A stretch of 21,339 bases of DNA from DASSYK01 sp036258315 (GCA_036258315.1 DATADX010000019.1:1-21339); one strand, 5' to 3'. Shown: positions 7,075 to 13,339, counted from the stretch's first letter. Numbers and translations are program-made. The notes: generated by a model not told the origin, from the sequence alone.

Positions 7075-7479
7075 GTGGCTCGGCCGCGGCAGCCTGACCC
7101 GGTGACCGCCGCCCGGCAGCGGCTCGGCCGCAGCGCCGAGGATCTCGTCGCCCGACGCCTCGCGGCCCAGGGCTGGCGGGTGCTCGAGCGGAACGTCCGG
7201 ACCCGCAGCGGCGAGCTCGACCTGATCGGGCTCGACGGCCGCACGCTCGTGTTCGTCGAGGTGAAGGCGGGGCGCCGCGGGTCGGCGGCGGGGCCGATCG
7301 AGCCGGCCCACGCGGTCGGCGCCCGGAAGCAGGCGCGGATCCGCCGCCTCGCCCGGGAGTGGCTGGCGACCGGGCGGGGCCGGGGCCTACGCGTCTCGGG
7401 CTATCGGTTCGACGTCGTCGGGGTCAGCTTCGGCGGCGATCGCGGCCCGGATGTCGATCACATCCGCGGAGCCTTCTGA
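7075..7479 (+). CDS. yraN: YraN / UPF0102 family nuclease-like protein
   Basis: A small protein of the restriction-endonuclease-like fold, family UPF0102, with no settled biochemical role. The 134-aa protein has the typical order: LGRSAEDLVARRLAAQGWRVLERN at about 17-40, GELDLIG at 46-52 (Glu47, Asp49), and VFVEVKAG at 59-66 (Glu62, Lys64). These make up the PD-(D/E)xK-like site. The start is uncertain: GTG at 7075 or GTG at 7102, both without a clear Shine-Dalgarno; the family core starts just after either. It is divergent from comM, in keeping with the usual rnhB-yraN-comM-dprA neighbourhood, but here its orientation is opposite. Its last 93 bases are antisense to the 3' end of rnhB. Confidence 0.9.
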   Translation: MARPRQPDPVTAARQRLGRSAEDLVARRLAAQGWRVLERNVRTRSGELDLIGLDGRTLVFVEVKAGRRGSAAGPIEPAHAVGARKQARIRRLAREWLATGRGRGLRVSGYRFDVVGVSFGGDRGPDVDHIRGAF

Positions 7480-8379
7480 CGGAGCCTCAGCAGCCCCCGC
7501 GTCCGCGGTGTCGACGGCTTCGCCATCAACGCCCATCTCCTCGGCTTCGCCTGCGGTGATATGCGGTTGCAACGCCGGCGGGAGGGATGCTGGATCTCCG
7601 CCGAGGTCTCCGTCGAGGTCCGCGTCGCCGAAGTCGAGCTGCGTGTAGGCGATCGAGGCGAAGGAGCGGCGGTGGAGCGAACAGATCCCATGCTCGCGGA
7701 TCGCGTCCCGGTGCTCGGGTGTCGAGTAGCCGACGTTGCCGTCGAAGTTCCAGCGCGGGTAGAGGTGGGCGACCCGGCGCATGTATCGGTCCCGGGTCAC
7801 CTTGGCGATCACCGAGGCGGCGGCGATCGCTGCGCTGCGCGCGTCGCCGTCGACGACCGGCGTGTGGTTCAGGGAGCAGCCGTAGAGCGGGAACCCGTCG
7901 ACGAGCCGGGTCGCTTCGCAGTCGCTCGCGACCGCCTCCATGCAGTCGCTCAGGGCCCCGAGGTTCGAGACGTGCAACCCGCGCGTGTCGATCGCCCGCA
8001 CCGAGCGGATCGCGACCGAGACACGCGTCGCGGCGCGGATCACGTGGGGGTAGATCGCCTCGCGCTCCTCGGGTGACTTCTGCTTCGAGTCGTCGAGGTG
8101 GGCGAGGGCGCGCCGCTCACTGCGGCCGATCCGCTCGAGGTCGATCAGCACCCCGGCGGCGACCAGCGGTCCGGCGAGCGATCCACGCCCGGCCTCGTCG
8201 ACGCCGGCTACGTAGCGGTTCCCGAACGAGCGGTCGAAGCGGAACAGCCTCGCGGCGGTCCGCTTCCCGCCGTTAGAAGATGCCGATCTTCTTCGGCGGC
8301 CAATACGTGGCGAAGGCCTTCCCGATGATCCAGTCCTTGGGGACGGGTCCCCAGAATCGGCTGTCGTCGCTCGCTCCAC
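7387..8379 (-). CDS. rnhB: Ribonuclease HII with repeat-encoded C-terminal extension
   Basis: Removes ribonucleotides from DNA and cleaves RNA in RNA-DNA hybrids. The catalytic set is complete: Asp61 and Glu62 in VDEAGRGSLAGP, Asp161 in LVDG, and Asp179 in VDGDARS; AASVIAKVTRD and HRRSFAS follow. The family normally ends soon after HRRSF (236-240), but this protein runs about 90 residues further. Residues 267-289 are dispersed-repeat sequence and 301-330 are antisense to yraN. The start is doubtful. The only ATG/GTG/TTG before the active site is the GTG at 8379, which would overlap lepB by 107 bases with no ribosome site. A CTG at 8247, 25 bases after the lepB stop, gives a more normal N-terminus (LFRFDRSFG). 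Position after lepB matches the usual order. Confidence 0.9.
   Translation of the reverse strand: MERATTADSGDPSPRTGSSGRPSPRIGRRRRSASSNGGKRTAARLFRFDRSFGNRYVAGVDEAGRGSLAGPLVAAGVLIDLERIGRSERRALAHLDDSKQKSPEEREAIYPHVIRAATRVSVAIRSVRAIDTRGLHVSNLGALSDCMEAVASDCEATRLVDGFPLYGCSLNHTPVVDGDARSAAIAAASVIAKVTRDRYMRRVAHLYPRWNFDGNVGYSTPEHRDAIREHGICSLHRRSFASIAYTQLDFGDADLDGDLGGDPASLPPALQPHITAGEAEEMGVDGEAVDTADAGAAEAPSEGSADVIDIRAAIAAEADPDDVEPIARDA
7504..7593 (+). repeat. Dispersed repeat, copy 2 (inside the 3' end of rnhB)
   Basis: Core 7513-7580 differs from 1048-1115 at 3 of 68 positions. It begins 24 bases after the yraN stop codon, co-oriented with yraN. The minus strand is translated within rnhB and gives GEAEEMGVDGEAV; the same peptide could be read from copy 1 but lies in no gene there. 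The hairpin is kept with one mismatch (ATCTCC against GGTGAT). Confidence 0.8.
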
Positions 8380-8899
8380 GGTTGTCGCCCATCATGAAGT
8401 AGTGGTCCGGCGGAATGGTGATCGTCGTCGGCAAATTGCACGCACCTCCCGGAGTGCATTCGCGGATGAAGTCCTCGTTCTCGGCGATTACCCCGTTGAC
8501 GACCGGGTGGCCGTCGACGACCGACAACGTGTCGCCCGGCCCGGCGACGATCCGCTTGATGAAGTTTGTGTCCGACTTGGCGGGCGTCGGCGTGTCACAG
8601 GGAGCCGAGGTGCCGGCGGCGCCGGTCTGGGGATTGCCGCACTCCTTCCCGTTCTCGGCTCCAAGCGGCGGGTGGAAGACGACGATGTCCCCGATCGAGG
8701 GATCGGAGAAGCGGTAGAGGAACCGGTTGACGAGCACCCGCTGGCCGACGTCGAGGGTGGGCTCCATCGATTCCGAGGGGATCTGGTACGGCTTGACGAT
8801 GAACGCCTGGATCCCCAGCGCCAGCCCCAGGGCGAGCGCGACGATGACGACGAGCTCCAGGAGCGCGCCCTGCGTGCTCTGAGGCTTGGGGACCTTCAG
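8273..8899 (-). CDS. lepB: Signal peptidase I, apparently with a CTG start
   Basis: Membrane serine protease that removes signal peptides after export. From the proposed start the protein is 208 aa: a short basic N-terminus (KVPKPQ), one membrane helix (about 12-34), the catalytic IPSESMEPTL (Ser44), general base Lys115 in TNFIKRIVAGPGD, and GDNR at 171-174. The first ATG in frame (8767) is Met45, right after the catalytic Ser, so a start there would delete the active site and the anchor. Between the in-frame stop at 8908-8906 and that ATG there is no ATG, GTG or TTG. The CTG at 8899 overlaps the rplS stop as CTGA, mirroring the GTGA/ATGA couplings seen elsewhere here. Upstream bases are purine-rich (GAAGAAGA). 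Pairing with ffh and ftsY genes nearby fits protein export. Confidence 0.88.
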   Translation of the reverse strand: MKVPKPQSTQGALLELVVIVALALGLALGIQAFIVKPYQIPSESMEPTLDVGQRVLVNRFLYRFSDPSIGDIVVFHPPLGAENGKECGNPQTGAAGTSAPCDTPTPAKSDTNFIKRIVAGPGDTLSVVDGHPVVNGVIAENEDFIRECTPGGACNLPTTITIPPDHYFMMGDNRGASDDSRFWGPVPKDWIIGKAFATYWPPKKIGIF

Positions 8900-9471
8900 T
8901 CTTCTTCAGCCTTTTCGGAGGACGCCTGCTCGTCCTGCTCAGACTCGCTCTCCTCCGTGCTGTCGGCCTCGGCGGCCGGCTGGTCCCCACCGGTGGGCTG
9001 CTCGTCCTCGGCTCCGTCGTCCTCCCGGGGCTCGTCGGGCTCCGGGACCTCGGCGTCGCTGACCGCGACCCCCTCGGCGTCGACCGCCTCCGCCTCCTCC
9101 TCGGCGATCACGAAGTCGTCCTCGATCCCCCAGCGCCGCTCCGCCACGCGGGCCTGCTTCCCGACCTTGTCGCGGAGGTAGTAGAGCTTCGCGCGGCGAA
9201 CGTCGCCGCGGGCGGCGACCTCGAGCTTCTCTACCTTCGGTGAGTGCAGGGGGAACGTCCGCTCCACCCCGACCCCGAACGAGTGCTTGCGGACGGTGAA
9301 GGTCTCGCGCACGCCGCTTCCCTGACGCTTGATCACGATCCCCTCGAAGACCTGGGTGCGCTTGCGGTTGCCCTCGACGACCTGGAAATGCACCCGGACG
9401 CGGTCGCCGGCCCCGAACTTGGGACGCGGCTTGAGATCGCGCTGCTCGAGGCTGTCGATGACCGTGCTCAT
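8896..9471 (-). CDS. rplS: Ribosomal protein bL19 with long acidic C-terminal tail
   Basis: Large-subunit protein at the 30S-50S interface. Residues 1-115 are a complete bL19 (PKFGAGDRVRVHFQVVEG, RTQVFEGIVIKRQGSG, TFPLHSPKVEKLEV, RRAKLYYLRDKVGK). Family members usually end there, at about 115-120 aa. This one continues to 191 with about 75 residues dominated by Glu, Asp, Ala, Ser and Gln and almost no basic residues, likely disordered. The frame is unbroken and base composition is similar, so it is not an assembly artefact on the face of it. The ATG at 9471 gives the family N-terminus (MSTVIDSLEQ). lepB is coupled at its stop. A 121-base gap separates it from trmD and holds a possible terminator. 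Confidence 0.96.
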   Translation of the reverse strand: MSTVIDSLEQRDLKPRPKFGAGDRVRVHFQVVEGNRKRTQVFEGIVIKRQGSGVRETFTVRKHSFGVGVERTFPLHSPKVEKLEVAARGDVRRAKLYYLRDKVGKQARVAERRWGIEDDFVIAEEEAEAVDAEGVAVSDAEVPEPDEPREDDGAEDEQPTGGDQPAAEADSTEESESEQDEQASSEKAEED

Positions 9472-9527
9472 GGGCGGAAGATTGTGAGGCCGGAGGCTCA
9501 GAGGCGCCTAAGGCGGCTGCGAACGTG

Positions 9528-9554
9528 AAAAAAGCGCGTCCCGGCGGCCCGCGC
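9528..9554 (-). terminator. Possible intrinsic terminator or attenuator between trmD and rplS
   Basis: On the minus strand GCGCG (9554-9550) pairs with CGCGC (9538-9534) across an 11-base loop, followed at once by six Ts (9533-9528). A T-run is striking in this GC-rich sequence. The 5-bp stem is short, so partial termination or an rplS leader attenuator is as likely as a full terminator. Confidence 0.4.
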
Positions 9555-9592
9555 AGGCGCGAATGGTAGCGGAGCGACGGCGCTCGGCCGGG

Positions 9593-10264
9593 CTACGACC
9601 GCTGCTCGCCCGCCCGCTCGCGGCTGCGCTCGAGCCGCCACTCGCGGACCCTCGCGTGGTCGCCCGAGAGCAGCACCTCGGGCACCGCCCAGCCACGGTA
9701 CTGAGCCGGCCGGGTGTAGTGGGGGTACTCAGGCGCCCCCTCCAGAGCCTCGCTGAAGGACTCCTCGACCGCGCTTTCGGCGTCGCCGAGCGCCCCGGGC
9801 AGCTTGCGCAGCACGGTGTCGGCGACGACCATCGCCGGCAGCTCGCCGCCGGCGAGCACGTAGCGCCCGATCGAGATCGAGTCGGTCGCGAGATGCTCGA
9901 TCACGCGCTCGTCGAAGCCCTCGTAGCGGCCCGCCAGGAGGGCGAGGTGCTCCTCGCCCGCAAGCTCGGTGGCGAGCCGGTCGTCGAACAGGCGCCCGGC
10001 CGGGCTGAAGGCGACGGTCCGCATCCCCTTGCGCTCTGAGCCGTAGGCGGCCTCGAGCGCCGCATCGACGACGTCGACCCGCATCACCATCCCCGCTCCG
10101 CCGCCATAGGGCGAGTCGTCGACCTGGCCCCCCGTCAGCGGCGTCGTGTCGCGGTAGTTGAAGAACCGCAGCTCCGATCCCCCCGCGAGCGCATTCGACA
10201 CGTGCCGCTGCTCCTGGAACCACTCGAAATGGCCGGGAAACAGGGTGAATACGTCTATCCGCAC
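9593..10264 (-). CDS. trmD: tRNA (guanine37-N1)-methyltransferase TrmD
   Basis: Methylates G37 next to the anticodon in tRNAs reading CNN/GNN-type codons, using SAM; needed to avoid +1 frameshifting. SPOUT fold with trefoil knot. Motifs: DDSPYGGGAGMVM at 49-61, LLAGRYEGFDERV at 109-121, SIGRYVLAGGELPAMV at 131-146, and YPHYTRP at 180-186. At 223 aa it is a little shorter than the usual 230-255, losing C-terminal helix. The segment aligned with the E. coli catalytic Asp169 (EEDSF) reads VEESF, so Glu seems to replace Asp. The GTG at 10264 has an AAGGA ribosome site about 10 bases upstream, and that AAGGA lies in the right end of repeat copy 3. rimM, usually just upstream, is missing. Confidence 0.96.
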   Translation of the reverse strand: MRIDVFTLFPGHFEWFQEQRHVSNALAGGSELRFFNYRDTTPLTGGQVDDSPYGGGAGMVMRVDVVDAALEAAYGSERKGMRTVAFSPAGRLFDDRLATELAGEEHLALLAGRYEGFDERVIEHLATDSISIGRYVLAGGELPAMVVADTVLRKLPGALGDAESAVEESFSEALEGAPEYPHYTRPAQYRGWAVPEVLLSGDHARVREWRLERSRERAGEQRS

Positions 10265-10273
10265 CGTGCGTGT

Positions 10274-10370
10274 CCTTAGCAGCCCTCGCGCCGGCGTCGC
10301 AACCGCATATGCCGAGGCGTGGCCGAAGGCATGGGCGTTGTGATGGCGAAGCCGTGAACCGCGCGGTTCC
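10274..10370 (-). repeat. Dispersed repeat, copy 3 (in place of rimM)
   Basis: Reverse complement of the repeat at 1039-1130, more diverged. It begins directly after the khpA stop codon with the palindrome GAACCGCGCGGTTC and ends in CTGCTAAGGA, which supplies the trmD ribosome site. The hairpin stem is ATGCC/GGCAT with GGC-cac-GCC inside, so both arms changed together relative to copies 1 and 2. It fills the 106-base gap where rimM normally sits. Confidence 0.75.
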
Positions 10371-10604
10371 TTAGTCGATGATGTCGACGATCACGCGCTT
10401 TTCCTCGCGCACCGCGGCGGCCTTCATCACCGAGCGCAGGGCGTTGGCGACGCGACCGCCGCGGCCGATCACGCGCCCGAGGTCGTCCTCGGCGACCTCG
10501 AGCTCGAGCACGACCTCGCCCTCGACCTCCTCGATCTCATCGACCTGTACGGCGTTGGGGTCCTCGACCAGACCGCGGGCGAGGAACTCGAGCAGCTCGC
10601 GCAC
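10371..10604 (-). CDS. khpA: KH-domain RNA-binding protein KhpA
   Basis: Small KH-domain protein that binds RNA, in other bacteria together with KhpB/Jag. The 77-aa protein has one KH domain: VVLELEVAEDDLGRVIGRGGRVANALRSVM, shown here as beta strand, then the GRVIGRGGR loop (GxxG at about 47-50), then helix; the C-terminus is EEKRVIVDIID. Length is typical. The GTG at 10604 starts 7 bases after the rpsP stop, the normal rpsP-KH pair. The stop codon TAA touches the left end of the repeat copy. No strong Shine-Dalgarno is seen, so coupling to rpsP is likely. Confidence 0.93.
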   Translation of the reverse strand: MRELLEFLARGLVEDPNAVQVDEIEEVEGEVVLELEVAEDDLGRVIGRGGRVANALRSVMKAAAVREEKRVIVDIID

Positions 10605-10611
10605 GCTCAGC

Positions 10612-10863
10612 TCAGACGCTGGTGGACTCGATTCCCTTGGTGCGCAGCAGGTGCGACACCGTGCGGGTCGGCTTGGCGCCGTGCTCGAGCCAGTGGCGGG
10701 CGCGATCCTCGTTGATCTCGATCAGCGAGGGATCGGTCTGGGGGTTGTAGCGGCCGATCGTCTCGATCGTGCGGCCGTCTCGCGGGGAGCGGCGATCGGC
10801 GACGACGATGCGCCAGATCGGGTCGTTGCGCGTACCCACTCTTCTCAGCCTGATGCGAACCAT
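10612..10863 (-). CDS. rpsP: Ribosomal protein bS16
   Basis: Small-subunit protein needed for 30S assembly. The 83-aa sequence is a complete bS16: MVRIRLRRVGTRNDPIWRIVVADRR in its first 25 positions, then GRTIETIGRYNPQT and HWLEHGAKPTRTVSHLL. The ATG at 10863 is the only reasonable start, as family members start with this MVxIRLxR block. No Shine-Dalgarno precedes it; the upstream bases are CCTCCTCC, the reverse of one. A TAACCT hexamer 11 bases before the ATG, overlapping the sigma-factor stop codon, could drive a near-leaderless message. Otherwise rpsP would depend on readthrough from the ECF41 operon that ends 14 bases upstream, which would be unusual for a ribosomal gene. Confidence 0.97.
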   Translation of the reverse strand: MVRIRLRRVGTRNDPIWRIVVADRRSPRDGRTIETIGRYNPQTDPSLIEINEDRARHWLEHGAKPTRTVSHLLRTKGIESTSV

Positions 10864-10874
10864 TGCGACGGAGG

Positions 10875-10880
10875 AGGTTA
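10875..10880 (-). promoter_or_regulatory. Possible -10 element (TAACCT) before rpsP
   Basis: The same hexamer as before ffh and the DUF2277 gene, 11 bases ahead of the rpsP ATG and overlapping the preceding TAA stop. It would free rpsP expression from the sigma-factor operon. No clear -35. Confidence 0.35.
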
Positions 10881-11801
10881 GCGGGCCGGCTTTCCACGAA
10901 GGAGCTCGCCGAGGTCCGCCAACGGGCCCAGGTGCCCGAGCTTGTCGGGGTTGACGATCGAGCGCACGCCCTGGACCTGGCCCTCGGCGATGTCCAGCGC
11001 GAGGACGCTGATCACGAGGCCGTCGTGGGTACGGGCCAGGGCTCCCGGCTGGCCGTTCACCTCGATCCGCTCCATCTCGAAGCCACCGAATCGATCGCCG
11101 GCATTGAGCCACGCGGACAGGGTCCTCGCCACTCGCTCGCGGCCGTAGACGGGGCGCGCCAAGGCCGGCGCCTTGCCCCCCCCATCGCCGTGCAGCTCCA
11201 CGTCCTCGGTGAGCAGCGACTCGAGCCCAGCGAGCTCCCCCTTTTGAGCCGCCGCGAAGAAGCGGTCGGCGAGCTCGTCACGACGCTCGCGGTCGACCTC
11301 GAAGCGCGGCCGCCCCTCGTCGACATGTCTGCGGGCCCGGACCGCGATCTGGCGGGTCGCGTCCTCGCTCTTGCCGACCACCCCCGCGATCCGTTCGTAG
11401 GGATAGTCGAAGACCTCACGAAGCAGGAACACGGCCCGCTGCTCGGGGGAGAGGCTCTCGAGGAGGAGCAGGAAGGCGATCGAAAGGGAGTCGGCGGTCT
11501 CGGCGTGGCGGCCGGGGTCCTCCGTGTCGTCGGTCAGGAGCGGCTCGGGCATCCACTCCCCGACGTAGCGCTCGCGGCGCACCCGCGCTGAGCGCAGCTC
11601 GTCTATGCCGAGCCTGGTCACAACCGTCGCGAGGTACGCGCCCGGCGAGGAAATCTCCTCGCCTCGCTCGAGCGCCTGGTGCAGGCGCAGGAGCCCCTCC
11701 TGGACGATGTCCTCCGCCTCGCTGACGCTGCCGAGCATCCGGTAGGCGATCGCGAAGGCGCGTGGGCGCAGCTCCTCCAGAAGGCGGTCGTCCGCGCTCA
11801 C
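10878..11801 (-). CDS. sigJ: ECF41-family (SigJ-type) RNA polymerase sigma factor with fused SnoaL-like domain
   Basis: An extracytoplasmic-function sigma factor controlled by its own C-terminal domain rather than an anti-sigma protein. Sigma2 spans about 5-75 (FAIAYRMLGSVSEAEDIVQEG) and sigma4 about 105-160 (LSPEQRAVFLLREVFDYPYERIA). A SnoaL/NTF2-like domain fills about 175-285. All three ECF41 signatures are present: WMPEP at 83-87 in the linker (family WLPEP), DGGGK at 206-210 (family DGGGR), and NPDKL at 284-288. The GTG at 11801 is chosen because it overlaps the epimerase stop (GTGA) and sigma2 begins just after. ECF41 genes commonly neighbour a carboxymuconolactone decarboxylase, oxidoreductase or epimerase, and here the partner is the epimerase. 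The promoter upstream matches the ECF41 motif, implying autoregulation. Confidence 0.93.
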   Translation of the reverse strand: MSADDRLLEELRPRAFAIAYRMLGSVSEAEDIVQEGLLRLHQALERGEEISSPGAYLATVVTRLGIDELRSARVRRERYVGEWMPEPLLTDDTEDPGRHAETADSLSIAFLLLLESLSPEQRAVFLLREVFDYPYERIAGVVGKSEDATRQIAVRARRHVDEGRPRFEVDRERRDELADRFFAAAQKGELAGLESLLTEDVELHGDGGGKAPALARPVYGRERVARTLSAWLNAGDRFGGFEMERIEVNGQPGALARTHDGLVISVLALDIAEGQVQGVRSIVNPDKLGHLGPLADLGELLRGKPAR

Positions 11802-12742
11802 GACGACCCCGCGGCCGCGGCGAACCCCTGCCGCCAGCTCGGGTGGGCGGGTGTCCAGCCGAGCTCGCGCTTCGCCTTCTCGTTCGACGCCCCGCGCGTC
11901 TCGGTCATCATCGACGTCATCGCCTCGCCGGCGAGGATCCGCGCCAGCCAGCGAGGAAACCGCCGTGGCGGCTTCGCGCCCACGGCCTTCGCCGCAGCGG
12001 GCAACCACTCCGACACCGGCGCCGGGTCGTCGTCGACGATGTTGTAGATGCCGGGTTCGCCGCGCTCGATCGCGGCCACGGTTGCATCGGCCGCGTCGCG
12101 GATCTCGATGAAGGACCAGACGCCGGCGCCGTCCCCGACCACGGGGAACTTGCGCTCGCGGATCGCCTCGAACTGCTCACCCCCGGACGCGAGCGAGGTG
12201 CCGGGTCCGTAGAAGCCGCCATAGCGGAGCACGACCCCATCGATCCCGTCGGCCTCGATGACGACCCGCTCGACGTGCTTGATTGCGGCCAGCGTCTCCG
12301 AGATCGACGCGGGCGGCGAATCGTCGAGCGGATCCTCCTCGGTCTTGACCGGCCCGCCCACCTGCTTGTACGGCCAGCTCGTGAAGCTCTGAGCGACGAA
12401 GCGGCCCGCACCCGCCGCCCGAGCGGCAGCGAGCAGGACGTCCGTGCCCTCGGTCCGCAGCCTGTTCGTCTCCGCGAAGCTGCGGTCGACGTTCCGCGGG
12501 TCGAACGAGCGGATCGAGGTGAGCTGATGGACCACCACATCGGGCTCGGCGGTGCCCACGGCCTCGCCGACCGCGTCGGCGTCCAGCGCGTCAGCTACGA
12601 CCGGGCGCGCTCCCAGCTCCTCCAGCAGCGCCCGCTTCGAGTCCGTGCGCGTCATTCCCGTCACCTCGTGGCCCCTCTCCACGAGGCGCGGGACCAGTTG
12701 CTTGCCGAGGGCGCCGGTAGCGCCCGCTACGAAGACCTTCAT
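11798..12742 (-). CDS. NAD(P)-dependent epimerase/reductase (extended SDR-like), ECF41 partner
   Basis: A Rossmann-fold sugar epimerase-like oxidoreductase; substrate unknown. The dinucleotide motif GATGALG is at 7-13. Further marks are VVADALD at about 48-54, VVHQLTSIRSF at 70-80, FVAQSFTSWPYKQVGG at 115-130, VLRYGGFYGPGTS at 171-183 and GIYNIVDDDPAPVSEWLP at 231-248. The usual YxxxK is not seen: Tyr125 is followed directly by Lys126, so it is an atypical SDR. 314 aa, normal length. The ATG at 12742 has a strong GGAGGAGAAAGGAG ribosome site. It is the first gene of a two-gene operon with the ECF41 sigma factor (GTGA overlap) and the likely direct target of that sigma. Confidence 0.88.
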   Translation of the reverse strand: MKVFVAGATGALGKQLVPRLVERGHEVTGMTRTDSKRALLEELGARPVVADALDADAVGEAVGTAEPDVVVHQLTSIRSFDPRNVDRSFAETNRLRTEGTDVLLAAARAAGAGRFVAQSFTSWPYKQVGGPVKTEEDPLDDSPPASISETLAAIKHVERVVIEADGIDGVVLRYGGFYGPGTSLASGGEQFEAIRERKFPVVGDGAGVWSFIEIRDAADATVAAIERGEPGIYNIVDDDPAPVSEWLPAAAKAVGAKPPRRFPRWLARILAGEAMTSMMTETRGASNEKAKRELGWTPAHPSWRQGFAAAAGSS

Positions 12743-12775
12743 CTCGTGCTCCTTTCTCCTCCGTTGTACCCCTGG

Positions 12776-12802
12776 GACGAGGCAGCGCGGCGCCCTGTGA
12801 CA
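12776..12802 (-). promoter_or_regulatory. ECF41-type promoter (TGTCACA-N16-CGTC)
   Basis: On the minus strand TGTCACA (12802-12796) is followed by exactly 16 bases and CGTC (12779-12776), about 33 bases before the epimerase ATG. This is the motif reported for ECF41 sigma factors. It predicts that the sigma factor drives its own operon. The divergent PPOX gene lies on the other side. Confidence 0.8.
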
Positions 12803-12844
12803 GCGGGATCGTTTGGAGGCGGTGGCGCCGGGAAGGACAACACC

Positions 12845-13237
12845 GTGTACGAGCTCCCCGACGACGTTCGCGCCCTGGTGGAGGGCGCGAACTACGCCCA
12901 CGTCGCGACGCTGCTCCCGGACGGGTCCCCGCACAGCGTCCCGGTCTGGATCGGGCTCGAGGGCGACCGCGTCGCCTTCCTGACCGGGCCGGGCTCGCGC
13001 AAGGCGCGCAACCTCGAGCGCGACCCTCGCGTCGCGTTCTCGATCACCGATCGCGACCAGCCGTTCAGCATGGCCGGGATCCGCGGCCGGGTCGTCGACC
13101 GGCTCGAGGACGACGCGGCGTTCGTCGTCATCGACCGGCTCTCGCAGCAGTACATCGGCCAGTCTTACCCGGAGCGGACTGACCGCGTCGTCTACCTGGT
13201 CGAGCCCGAGCACGCCTGGGCGCTCGATTACGGCTGA
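12845..13237 (+). CDS. PPOX-class F420-dependent (Rv1155-like) oxidoreductase
   Basis: A split-barrel flavin/F420-binding protein of the pyridoxamine 5'-phosphate oxidase superfamily; many actinobacterial members use F420. The 130-aa protein shows the family order: ANYAHVATLLPDGSPHSVPVWIG at about 15-37, FLTGPGSRKARNLERDPRVAFSITD at about 45-69, a GRVV strand at 81-84, and IGQSYPERTDRVVYLVEP at 104-121. The GTG at 12845 has AAGG about 10 bases upstream; a GTG at 12797 in the same frame lacks a ribosome site and would add 16 Gly-rich residues. It is divergent from the ECF41 operon, sharing about 100 bases of upstream DNA, so joint control is possible. Substrate is unknown. Confidence 0.87.
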   Translation: MYELPDDVRALVEGANYAHVATLLPDGSPHSVPVWIGLEGDRVAFLTGPGSRKARNLERDPRVAFSITDRDQPFSMAGIRGRVVDRLEDDAAFVVIDRLSQQYIGQSYPERTDRVVYLVEPEHAWALDYG

Positions 13238-13262
13238 GGTGGAGCGGCTTCTCCGACAAGTC

Positions 13263-13339
13263 GCAGCCACGAGCGGCCGCCCAGCATAAGTCGCTCCGGG
13301 CTTCGCCCTTCGCTCCTGGATAGGGCGGCCTGGTGGCTG

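Noticed and set aside
5491..7311. A very long upstream extension of the dprA frame
   Set aside because: It runs out of phase through comM; the GTG at 5490 with GTGA coupling gives a normal DprA.
10864..10877. CCTCCTCC just upstream of rpsP, identical in type to the anti-Shine-Dalgarno end of 16S rRNA
   Set aside because: Most likely chance in GC-rich DNA; on the other strand it looks like a ribosome site but no gene follows in that direction.
11802..12008. A longer start for the ECF41 sigma factor
   Set aside because: The extra 69 codons lie out of phase inside the epimerase gene and are not sigma-like; the GTG at 11801 is coupled to the epimerase stop.
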